From Acinetobacter calcoaceticus DSM 30006 = CIP 81.8 (GTDB lineage Bacteria > Pseudomonadota > Gammaproteobacteria > Pseudomonadales > Moraxellaceae), in the NCBI RefSeq assembly GCF_000368965.1, contig NZ_KB849780.1, forward strand, positions 1,922,145 to 1,986,144: 64,000 nucleotides of DNA. Reading direction: 5' to 3'. The notes under the pieces are model-generated. The model saw only the letters and a list, made by a program, of their open reading frames with translations, made no database searches and was not told the DNA's origin. A program made the position numbers and the translations under genes. Below are positions 37,212 to 44,137 of the stretch, in pieces; position 1 is the first letter of the stretch; each line of letters begins with the position of its first letter.

Positions 37212-38416
37212 GCTTTTAACCCCATTGCATAGTTAGCCACCAACGGTTTTACACCCGGAATAACATCAAATGCAATTAATCCTGTATTACGAATTAATTT
37301 TAATAATGGATTTTGGTTACTAAAACCACGGACTACAGTGTCACAGAACTTAATCACCCGCTGCTGATCTGATAAACGAGCTTGTTCATAGGCAAGTAAA
37401 TTATCAGGGTTACCCAAATCATCAGAAGTGCTTATCTGGTTCACTAAATAACGCACCAAAACATCTGCATCACGTAGGCATAAATTAAAACCCTGTCCTG
37501 CAACAGGATGAATTGTATGCGCTGCATTACCCATTAAAATAACGCGACCTACAGCTTGTTTATGTGCAAGCACTTGTGAAAGTGGATAGCTAAAACGTTT
37601 ACCCGTTTTTTCAAACTTACCCGCTCGGTCACCATAGGTTTGTTGCAAGGCACTTAAGAAGTGTTGGTCATTTTCATCGCCCAGCCATTCATTTTCGGTG
37701 CCTTTTTTTACAGGCCATACAACCGAACGGCGATATTCACCCGGTAAAGGCAATAAAGCTAAAGGACCTAATGCACTAAAACGCTCAAAACCAACATGCT
37801 CATGCGGTTTCGATGTCTGAACCGTGGTGACAATTGCAACCTGATCATAATCATGGACATCCACACCGACGCCAATTGCCTGACGACAAAAAGAATCACG
37901 TCCATCAGCCGCAATTAATAATTTTGACTCAAGCTTTAAGATTTCCTCACCACGCTGAGCTTCAATATGTACTTGTTCAGCATCTTGAGTTAAAGCTGTA
38001 ACTTGTACGCCATCAATCAACTCAATCAAAGGTTGTTGACGCACTTGAGTTAACAGAACACGACCAAGCCAAGCATTTTCAATCACTTGCCCAAAGCTTT
38101 CGACTTTTTCTTGTTCTGCGATTAAACGTGCTTTACCAAAACTGCCTTGCTCAGTAATGTGGACTTGTAAAATTGGAGTAGCATGTTGCTGTAATGCATC
38201 CCACAACCCTAACTTTTGATAAATTTGCACACTACGACGTGATAAAGCCGTATTACGTGCATCAAAACTCGAATGATAAGGGGCAACATTTTGATCATCA
38301 TAGTTTGGGTATTTCACAGCTTCCAATAGCTTTACTGTAATATTGGCCTTCGCTAGCATGAGTGAAAGGCTCAACCCCACCATACCCCCACCTACAATAA
38401 TCACTTGTTGTTGCAT
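37208..38416 (-). CDS. ubiH: FAD-dependent 2-octaprenyl-6-methoxyphenol hydroxylase
   Basis: A 402-residue flavin monooxygenase of the same family as its neighbour. N-terminal Rossmann VIIVGGGMVGLSLSLMLAKA, AADGRDSFCRQAIGV and GNAAHTIHPVAGQGFNLCLRD are intact. UbiH hydroxylates C1 (older numbering C4) of the ubiquinone ring. The order ygfB-pepP-ubiH-ubi hydroxylase is the same as in E. coli and Pseudomonas, which supports the assignment. Its end overlaps the next gene by four bases; pepP ends 31 bases before its start. Confidence 0.9.
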   Translation of the reverse strand: MQQQVIIVGGGMVGLSLSLMLAKANITVKLLEAVKYPNYDDQNVAPYHSSFDARNTALSRRSVQIYQKLGLWDALQQHATPILQVHITEQGSFGKARLIAEQEKVESFGQVIENAWLGRVLLTQVRQQPLIELIDGVQVTALTQDAEQVHIEAQRGEEILKLESKLLIAADGRDSFCRQAIGVGVDVHDYDQVAIVTTVQTSKPHEHVGFERFSALGPLALLPLPGEYRRSVVWPVKKGTENEWLGDENDQHFLSALQQTYGDRAGKFEKTGKRFSYPLSQVLAHKQAVGRVILMGNAAHTIHPVAGQGFNLCLRDADVLVRYLVNQISTSDDLGNPDNLLAYEQARLSDQQRVIKFCDTVVRGFSNQNPLLKLIRNTGLIAFDVIPGVKPLVANYAMGLKA

Positions 38417-38447
38417 CGAGTTTTGCTCCTTTGGCGAATACGTTTAA

Positions 38448-39767
38448 TTATGCTTTAGCTTGCGCCATTAAATGTTCAATATCTGCAATATCTTTAACTA
38501 CATTGGCAGTTAAAACTCGTGGCCCTTTCGACGTTGCGACCACATCATCTTCAATACGAATACCAATACCACGCCATTTTTCATCTACAGCTTCATCATC
38601 TGGCGCAATGTATAAACCAGGTTCAACTGTAACAACCATACCCTCTTCATATTGACGCCAGTCTTCACCTTTTTTGTAAGATCCAACATCATGTACATCC
38701 ATACCTAGCCAATGGCCTGTGCCATGCATATAAAACTGACGGTATGCTTCGGTTTCGATGAGTTCATTAACATCACCTTTGAGCAAACCTAAATTAACTA
38801 AGCCTTCAGTTAAAATTTTGACTGCAACTTCATGAGGTTCACGGTAAGAATTGCCAATACGAACTGCATCAATGGCTGCATATTGGGAAGCCAGTACAAC
38901 TTCATATAAGGCTTTTTGCTCAGCACTAAATTTGCCATTTACTGGGAAAGTACGGGTAATATCCGATGCATAAAACTCATATTCACAAGCTGCATCAATC
39001 AAGACTAAATCACCATCTTTTAATGGCTTATTATTTTCAACATAGTGCAAAATACAAGCATTAGCACCACCACCAACAATACTGTTATAAGAAGGCACAC
39101 AACCGTTTTGCCCAAATATATAATTCAGCTCAGCTTCAAGAGCATATTCCATCATGCCTGGACGTACCATTTGCATCGCACGCGTATGCGCTTCAGCACT
39201 AATATTTGCAGCAATTTGCATCAGCTCAAGTTCTTGTGGTGACTTGACTAAACGCATTTCATCGACAATACGGTCGAGCTGTACCAATTGAGCTGGAGCG
39301 CTTTCATGTCGGTGCTCGGCATCTGCTTGTTTAATCCACTGGCTCACCCGTGCATCAAACGCAGCATTGTGCCCAATCCGATAATAAAGACGCTCTTTAT
39401 TTAATAACTTTTCAATAATCTCTTCATCAAGCAAATCAATTGCATATGCTTCATCTGCGTCATAATCTTCAATTGCACCATCAATGCCTGCACGGTAACC
39501 ATTCCAGATTTCCATCTCGCGATTACGTTCACGGCAAAAAAGACTATAGCTATAGTCATCGTCCTCGAAGGTTTCAATGACAGCAACTGCCTCAGGCTCA
39601 GCAAAGCCAGTCAAATAGAAAAAACTACTATCGGCACGGAATTTATAATCCGCATCACGATTACGGTACATTTCCTCACGCGTTGCAATAATTGCAATAC
39701 TGTTTGGACCCATTTTTTCTGCCAGACGGTCTCTACGATGTCGAAAATCAGCTTGAGGCAATTTCAT
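38448..39767 (-). CDS. pepP: Xaa-Pro aminopeptidase
   Basis: A 439-residue M24B metallopeptidase that removes an N-terminal residue ahead of proline. The N-terminal domain (1-170) precedes a pita-bread catalytic domain. Metal ligands: two Asp in LIDAACEYEFYASDITRTF, His in HGTGHWLGMDVHDVG, Glu in VTVEPGLYI and Glu in IGIRIEDDVV. Length and motifs match E. coli PepP (441). Part of the ygfB-pepP-ubiH operon; the gap to ygfB upstream is 67 bases. Confidence 0.95.
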   Translation of the reverse strand: MKLPQADFRHRRDRLAEKMGPNSIAIIATREEMYRNRDADYKFRADSSFFYLTGFAEPEAVAVIETFEDDDYSYSLFCRERNREMEIWNGYRAGIDGAIEDYDADEAYAIDLLDEEIIEKLLNKERLYYRIGHNAAFDARVSQWIKQADAEHRHESAPAQLVQLDRIVDEMRLVKSPQELELMQIAANISAEAHTRAMQMVRPGMMEYALEAELNYIFGQNGCVPSYNSIVGGGANACILHYVENNKPLKDGDLVLIDAACEYEFYASDITRTFPVNGKFSAEQKALYEVVLASQYAAIDAVRIGNSYREPHEVAVKILTEGLVNLGLLKGDVNELIETEAYRQFYMHGTGHWLGMDVHDVGSYKKGEDWRQYEEGMVVTVEPGLYIAPDDEAVDEKWRGIGIRIEDDVVATSKGPRVLTANVVKDIADIEHLMAQAKA

Positions 39768-39834
39768 AATGATCTACTTGATTTAGAATTTTAAAGTCAA
39801 AAAATAAAATACAACCAATAACACATTGCCTCAA

Positions 39835-40464
39835 TTAGCTTGGGCGATGTGGAGTAAACATTTCTACAATAGTTTGTTCTGTGTCTACAGCAGCAGATTT
39901 AATTTTTGCATGAAAGTTTTTCAATAAAGAACTGTCAGCTACAGTGATTTTTTTTCTACCAATAGACAAGCTTACAGGTATTAAGCGTACAAATTCATAC
40001 AATTCTTCGTAGCTGCTTTCACCTTCCTCATCATTATCAGAGTCTTCAAATTCGACCGCTGCAATATCTTGAAGGTTCTCAATCAACTCACGTTCATCAT
40101 CACGAATATGACCCGATGCCAACCCAAAACCTAATACAACACCCGCACACCAATCTGATAATGCTTGTACACGCTCTTGAAGCGTATGTTCATCATCAGG
40201 AAGCATTGGTAAATAATCTAATTCATCATCAGATATAGCGTGAACGACATCTTCTGCTTCATCAGTTAAAAGTGCTAAAGCATCTTCACTTAACTCTGGC
40301 ACATTAAGGGTTGTTAAAATTTGTGACCATTCTTCACGCGTTGGCGCTTCTGTCACACAAACAATACCTGTTAACAAACCATGTAACTCACTAGGGCTTG
40401 AAATTTCTTCAATTCCTTCAAAATGAGCGTTCCAATCTGTCCAGCCTGAAATATCGTCTTGCAT
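39835..40464 (-). CDS. ygfB: UPF0149 family protein YgfB
   Basis: A 209-residue acidic helical protein of UPF0149. Seen: SPSELHGLLTGIVC (about residues 27-40), LSDWCAGVVLGFGLA and a DDERELIENLQDIAAVEF helix, in the family order. YgfB of Pseudomonas represses amidase expression through AlpA and so affects beta-lactam tolerance; whether that holds here is unknown. The TTG at 40476 in frame is less likely than the ATG at 40464. Heads the ygfB-pepP-ubiH-ubi operon and diverges from the ZapB-like gene across a very short gap, so promoters overlap. Confidence 0.9.
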   Translation of the reverse strand: MQDDISGWTDWNAHFEGIEEISSPSELHGLLTGIVCVTEAPTREEWSQILTTLNVPELSEDALALLTDEAEDVVHAISDDELDYLPMLPDDEHTLQERVQALSDWCAGVVLGFGLASGHIRDDERELIENLQDIAAVEFEDSDNDEEGESSYEELYEFVRLIPVSLSIGRKKITVADSSLLKNFHAKIKSAAVDTEQTIVEMFTPHRPS

Positions 40465-40528
40465 TCGTTTATCCAATCTCTATACTTTGTATATATTACC
40501 TTTGATTGCAATTCTGTGCGACCTCGTT

Positions 40529-41089
40529 ATGTTAGAACAATTACAGCGGCTACAAGCGCATATTAGCGTATTAAAAACACGCTTACATCATTTAGAGAGT
40601 GAACATGCGGCACTCTCAGAAGCTAAAGAACTGGCTGAAACAGAGCATCACGCACAAGTTGTGCAAAAAAATAGTATTATCACTAAAAAACAAGAGGAAA
40701 TTGAGTCGGTAACTGAGCAACTATCTCAGTTAAAAGGTCAATTTCAACAATTGAATCAGGATGCTAACACACTTGCTGAACGTTATAGCCGATTAGAAAA
40801 AAGTACGACTGATTTAAAAAATCGTTTTCAAGAAATTCTTGCCGAACGAAATGAATTACGTGTTGCAAAAGAAAAGTTACAAGCCCACCAGCGTCAAACC
40901 CAACAAGAGCTTCATGATTTACAACAAGATCGTGATCGTTTGTTACAAAAAAATGAGCTTGCCAAATCAAAAGTTGAAGCCATTATTCAACGTTTAGGAA
41001 TTTTAGGTACTGCCCAAGATCAGCATGCTCAAGAAATTCAGCAGCTTGCCCATCCTAATGCTGAAACTGGTGAGGAGACCCAATCATGA
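40529..41089 (+). CDS. ZapB-like coiled-coil protein (TIGR02449 related), expanded
   Basis: A 186-residue protein, almost entirely coiled coil (continuous heptads from about 5 to 160, no Pro until the tail). The end LLQKNELAKSKVEAIIQRL matches the short TIGR02449/ZapB-like proteins that sit beside zapA in Pseudomonas (about 70 residues). Here the coiled coil is more than doubled. Likely a divisome bundling partner of ZapA. An ORF opening at TTG 40487 reaches into the ygfB promoter; ATG 40529 restores the family N-terminus (MLEQLQRLQAHI). Overlaps zapA by ATGA. Confidence 0.78.
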   Translation: MLEQLQRLQAHISVLKTRLHHLESEHAALSEAKELAETEHHAQVVQKNSIITKKQEEIESVTEQLSQLKGQFQQLNQDANTLAERYSRLEKSTTDLKNRFQEILAERNELRVAKEKLQAHQRQTQQELHDLQQDRDRLLQKNELAKSKVEAIIQRLGILGTAQDQHAQEIQQLAHPNAETGEETQS

Positions 41090-41370
41090 GTGAACAAGTC
41101 ATGGTAGAACTGAGGCTGATTGAGCAGACCTTTAGACTCGCGACTACTTTAGATAAAAAAGATGAACTTGAACGTGCAGCAGAACTTCTCAATGAAAAAT
41201 TTAATGAGATGCGTCGTAGCGCCCCACGTGTTGAGCACAATAAACTGGTCATTATGGTTGCTCTACAATTGACTCAAGAAGTACTGAGCCTTAATAAGTC
41301 TTTGCAAGAATACACTCACTGTGAACGTTTACTGCAAACGATATTGGATGATGTTGAACAAATTGTTTAA
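41086..41370 (+). CDS. zapA: Cell division protein ZapA
   Basis: A 94-residue Z-ring-associated protein. The N-terminal VELRLIEQTFRLATTLDKKD beta part and the long C-terminal helix (MVALQLTQEVLSLNKSLQEY) are typical. ZapA crosslinks FtsZ protofilaments. It starts inside the end of the ZapB-like gene and stops before a strong terminator, after which comes 6S RNA, the same order as in Pseudomonas (zapA-ssrS-fau). Confidence 0.92.
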   Translation: MSEQVMVELRLIEQTFRLATTLDKKDELERAAELLNEKFNEMRRSAPRVEHNKLVIMVALQLTQEVLSLNKSLQEYTHCERLLQTILDDVEQIV

Positions 41371-41384
41371 TAAACTATCCATAC

Positions 41385-41427
41385 AAAAACGCCTTGCTCT
41401 ATGAATAATAGATGCAAGGCGTTTTTT
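41385..41427 (+). terminator. Terminator of zapA operon
   Basis: Stem of about 12 bp, ACGCCTTGC side (41389-41397) with GCAAGGCGT side (41414-41422), followed by a T-run. It separates zapA from the 6S RNA promoter. Confidence 0.9.
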
Positions 41428-41526
41428 ATTTAGACTATTAGAGCAATTGAAAATTATTTTATGCTTGTTAGTGTACAAAGCTTCATCAAACGCAAACTAA
41501 GTTTACAGTTCCAGAGGTTTAGGTGA

Positions 41527-41554
41527 TTGCCAACATGGTCAGATCGGTTATACT
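41527..41554 (+). promoter_or_regulatory. Sigma70 promoter of 6S RNA
   Basis: TTGCCA (41527-41532), 16-base spacer, TATACT (41549-41554). Position predicts a 5' end near 41560, where the 6S closing stem begins. Confidence 0.65.
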
Positions 41555-41557
41555 TAA

Positions 41558-41743
41558 ACTGTCTCTGGGATGTTCGCCAGCGGGTCTATTCCCCTGCCGA
41601 TACTTAAACTTATGGATGTGTTCTGTATATTTAGAGTGTATGCCTACCTTCGTGTAGGAAACCCAGCAAGTATACGTCGCCTCCACCTTGAACTCATCGG
41701 GTTCAGGGTAACGACACATGCAGCGGCATCTTCGGAGCATTTA
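41558..41743 (+). ncRNA. ssrS: 6S RNA
   Basis: About 185 nt. The 5' arm TCTCTGGGATGTTCGCCAGCGGG and 3' arm ACACATGCAGCGGCATCTTCGGAGC correspond to the 6S closing stem and its conserved GATGTTCG and GCGGCATCT elements, and the internal CACCTTGAACTC...GGGTTCAGGGT hairpin matches E. coli ssrS. 6S RNA mimics an open promoter and binds RNA polymerase-sigma70 in stationary phase. Context zapA-ssrS-fau also fits. The 5' and 3' ends are estimated to within about 10 nt. A long-ORF shadow on the minus strand is ignored. Confidence 0.93.
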
Positions 41744-41871
41744 GTTTTAACTTTAAGAAAAATTCAAAATATTTATTTTAATTTAACCTTCCATACAGAC
41801 CTGTCAGTCTAAAATTTTCTTTTTAAACATTAAATTACAGCTTAGCTAATTAATATCCCCCCTCTGTAATA

Positions 41872-42192
41872 TTATTTTTTATTTCTATTAAGACACTCTT
41901 CATACCAGCCTGTTTGAAAATCTTCTATTGCTTTTCTTTTAAAGAAACTGGTTTTGAATATTTTGGTCGAGTAAGCCGAATTAATTAAATCCTGATAAAG
42001 TTGTTTCGCTTTTGGGTCTTCGAGACCATTCGCTATCTGTTGCAAATCTTGAGATGGAACTTTTTGTTGACGTGCCTCCATGACTGTATGAGCAACTTTT
42101 TTCACTACATTACAAATCTCAGGATCACTTACGTTTTCGTCAGCATGACAACCTAAAGCAAAAAAACCAAGAAGAAACAATTTAAACTTCAT
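41872..42192 (-). CDS. Small secreted protein, unknown
   Basis: A 106-residue protein with a Sec signal (MKFKLFLLGFFALGCHA, cleavage near residue 17; the GC pair also permits lipidation at Cys15). The mature part is mainly helical and charged, with two cysteines (EICNVV and YEECLNRNKK) that could form a disulfide. I do not recognise it. It sits between 6S RNA and fau, where other genera have nothing, together with a 37-residue membrane peptide and a lipoprotein gene, all on the minus strand. Confidence 0.65.
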   Translation of the reverse strand: MKFKLFLLGFFALGCHADENVSDPEICNVVKKVAHTVMEARQQKVPSQDLQQIANGLEDPKAKQLYQDLINSAYSTKIFKTSFFKRKAIEDFQTGWYEECLNRNKK

Positions 42193-42284
42193 GACCCTAC
42201 CTTATTTTTATAGTTTAAAACGAATGACAGAATTTAATTATTAAAAAAGAAATAGAAAATTTCTTACTATTTCTTTTTCAAAGA

Positions 42285-42398
42285 TCACGCTGGATTAATC
42301 ACGTAAAAATAAACAATAAGCCCAGCTAAAACGGTTGAAGCAATTGTTAAGTATGTACCGACCGTATTAAAACTCTGTAAGAATTTCAAGATTTCCAT
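42285..42398 (-). CDS. 37-residue single-pass membrane peptide
   Basis: Too short for usual gene-calling. It reads MEILKFLQSF, then a hydrophobic stretch (TYLTIASTVLAGLIVYFYVI) and ends NPA. It has a strong Shine-Dalgarno, AGGGGG, nine bases before the ATG at 42398. The peptide is an ideal one-helix membrane segment with a short polar N-terminus. It lies about 100 bases from both flanking genes on the same strand. Function unknown; small proteins of this kind often tune transporters or oxidases. Confidence 0.6.
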   Translation of the reverse strand: MEILKFLQSFNTVGTYLTIASTVLAGLIVYFYVINPA

Positions 42399-42512
42399 AT
42401 CTAGAACCCCCTAAATTAGCAACTATAAAGACAAAATGAAATTTATCACAATTCAATAATGCCAATCAATTCACACTTATCTAATTTTTTGAGATTTTAA
42501 ACATCAATTAAT

Positions 42513-42848
42513 TTATTGGTTACACCTAATCGCAAAGGCACCCTTGTAGTAGTCAGTTGCACTTTGCAAATCTGACAACAATTTTTCTTCGGTATAAGGT
42601 TTTGGTGAAATTTTTATTAATGCGGGCATATATTGGGTCTTGTAAACCTCAGGATAATCATGGCACAAGATTTTGACTTTAACCTCTTGTGGTGTATTCG
42701 GATTATCCAATTGATCTAAAAACTCTCCAATTTTACGGTCGGACTCTTCAAATTGAGCTTTATAGTCAACTTCAGGTTCTGTTTGTTTTGTGCACCCACC
42801 AAGTAGTAATACGGCGCTTATTGTAATGGTTAAAATTTTTAACTTCAT
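42513..42848 (-). CDS. Small lipoprotein, unknown
   Basis: A 111-residue predicted lipoprotein with lipobox LLGGC (Cys19) after MKLKILTITISAV. The mature part is helical (VDYKAQFEESDRKIGEFLDQL) and ends with a Cys pair (ILCHDYPE and AIRCNQ). No family recognised. It is on the same strand as the two preceding small envelope genes and points away from fau. Confidence 0.7.
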   Translation of the reverse strand: MKLKILTITISAVLLLGGCTKQTEPEVDYKAQFEESDRKIGEFLDQLDNPNTPQEVKVKILCHDYPEVYKTQYMPALIKISPKPYTEEKLLSDLQSATDYYKGAFAIRCNQ

Positions 42849-43093
42849 AGGCTTAACAATTTCGCATTTATCTTTTTAAATATTCTTATCTCATTAAATG
42901 TAAATAAATACTGGTAATACGTAAAGAAATAGAATTTTTTATCGCTAAAGAAGATATCTCATATCACTTTATGACAATTAACTAACCAAATAAATTTAAA
43001 GTTACTTTCTAATCACTCTTCTATTTTCATAAAGCTATTAAAAAATAGGTATAATTTTGCTCGACTGATCTCAAATCTTTGTTAGATTTACAC

Positions 43094-43678
43094 ATGAATG
43101 AACTTAGTTTTATTAGAAAAAATTTAAGATCTAAAAGACGTTCTTTAACCCCATTGGAGCAAAAACAAGCTCAGCTTAATGTTCTCCATCATTTAAATAC
43201 TCTTGCTATTTTTCATTCATCAAAAAAAATTGGTTTATATCTACATGCCTTTGGAGAAGTTCATACAGACCTTCTCATAAAGTTATGTTTAAAAAAGAAT
43301 AAGCAAGTTTACTTACCTATGATTTGTTCTATGAATCAAAATTTAGTTTGGGTAAGAATATCTAAGAATCAATATTTAAATCGACGTTTTTCTCACCACC
43401 CCCTAGGTATGAAAGAACCTATGGCAACAAGAGGAAAACATGTATCTAAACTTGATTTATTGCTCGTGCCACTTTTAGCATGTGATCATTCTGGTACACG
43501 CATTGGTATGGGAGGCGGTTATTATGATCGTACATTGGCAACTGCAAAACACAGGCCTTATCGTTTGGGTGTAGCCCATCAATTTCAATTTATTGAGCAT
43601 ACTTTAAAACGTCAAAGTTGGGATCAACCATTAGATGCTTTACTCACCCCACAACATATTTATTATTTTAAAAGATAA
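43094..43678 (+). CDS. fau: 5-formyltetrahydrofolate cyclo-ligase
   Basis: Converts 5-formyl-THF to 5,10-methenyl-THF with ATP. About 194 residues. The basic N-terminus LRSKRRSL (phosphate binding), FGEVHTDLLI, and the family C-terminal motif GTRIGMGGGYYDRTLA are intact. The longest frame opens at TTG 43079; ATG 43094 gives a normal N-terminus, though no clear Shine-Dalgarno precedes either. In E. coli and Pseudomonas fau (ygfA) directly follows 6S RNA; here three small genes have come in between. Confidence 0.93.
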   Translation: MNELSFIRKNLRSKRRSLTPLEQKQAQLNVLHHLNTLAIFHSSKKIGLYLHAFGEVHTDLLIKLCLKKNKQVYLPMICSMNQNLVWVRISKNQYLNRRFSHHPLGMKEPMATRGKHVSKLDLLLVPLLACDHSGTRIGMGGGYYDRTLATAKHRPYRLGVAHQFQFIEHTLKRQSWDQPLDALLTPQHIYYFKR

Positions 43679-43748
43679 TTTTTATATAAAAACAATTTCA
43701 ATTCAAAAACTTAAAATCAGTCTTTACTTTTCATGCCTCTAAAATCAT

Positions 43749-43779
43749 AAAAGTAACCATCCTAAGGATGGTTACTTTT
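43749..43779 (+). terminator. Terminator of fau
   Basis: Perfect stem AAAAGTAACCATCC (43749-43762) with GGATGGTTACTTTT (43766-43779), loop TAA. Confidence 0.9.
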
Positions 43780-44137
43780 AAGTGACAGACCGCTTTACCA
43801 ATTTATATTAACACGCCTATTTAGTGTTCAATATCGAATAAGTTTTGCATTATTGTTAACAATACATTGCTTATAAATGGCACAAGAAACTGATTACTTT
43901 CCATCCAAACGTTTTTTTGTTATATGAATATTTCATAATTATTAAGCTAAATTACTTATCCTTGCTACAAATTTTTATTCTTCTTAAGAATTAATTCATT
44001 GATTCATAATATTTTTAAAAAAAGTTGACTAAATTAGTCATTTTTTCCACATTTTCTATTGAAAGGCCCTTGTAATTTTCAAAATACACATCACTATAAA
44101 AACATGGCAACCTCGTTGTCACTCATTAGGAGTGCCC
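43780..44137. other. Upstream region of lon
   Basis: About 360 AT-rich bases. It contains TTGACT at 44025-44030 embedded in a perfect 15-base palindrome (separate entry) and the lon Shine-Dalgarno TAGGAG. No clean sigma32 promoter (CTTGAAA with CCCATNT at 13-14 bases) was found, although a TTGAAA lies near 44060. No ORF is credible. Confidence 0.4.
44025..44040 (+). promoter_or_regulatory. Palindrome over a -35-like hexamer upstream of lon
   Basis: TGACTAAATTAGTCA (44026-44040) is a perfect 15-base palindrome and starts with a TTGACT hexamer. It is a plausible operator for a dimeric regulator at the lon promoter; the regulator is unknown and a -10 at ideal spacing is not obvious. Confidence 0.4.

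Noticed and set aside
41519..41740. 73-codon minus-strand ORF and 80-codon plus-strand ORF near 41.6 kb
   Set aside because: Both lie across the 6S RNA and its promoter; the sequence is explained by RNA structure, and the products do not resemble proteins.
44050..44080. Sigma32 heat-shock promoter for lon
   Set aside because: TTGAAA is present but no CCCATNT-like -10 lies at 13-15 bases, so the call is not supported.
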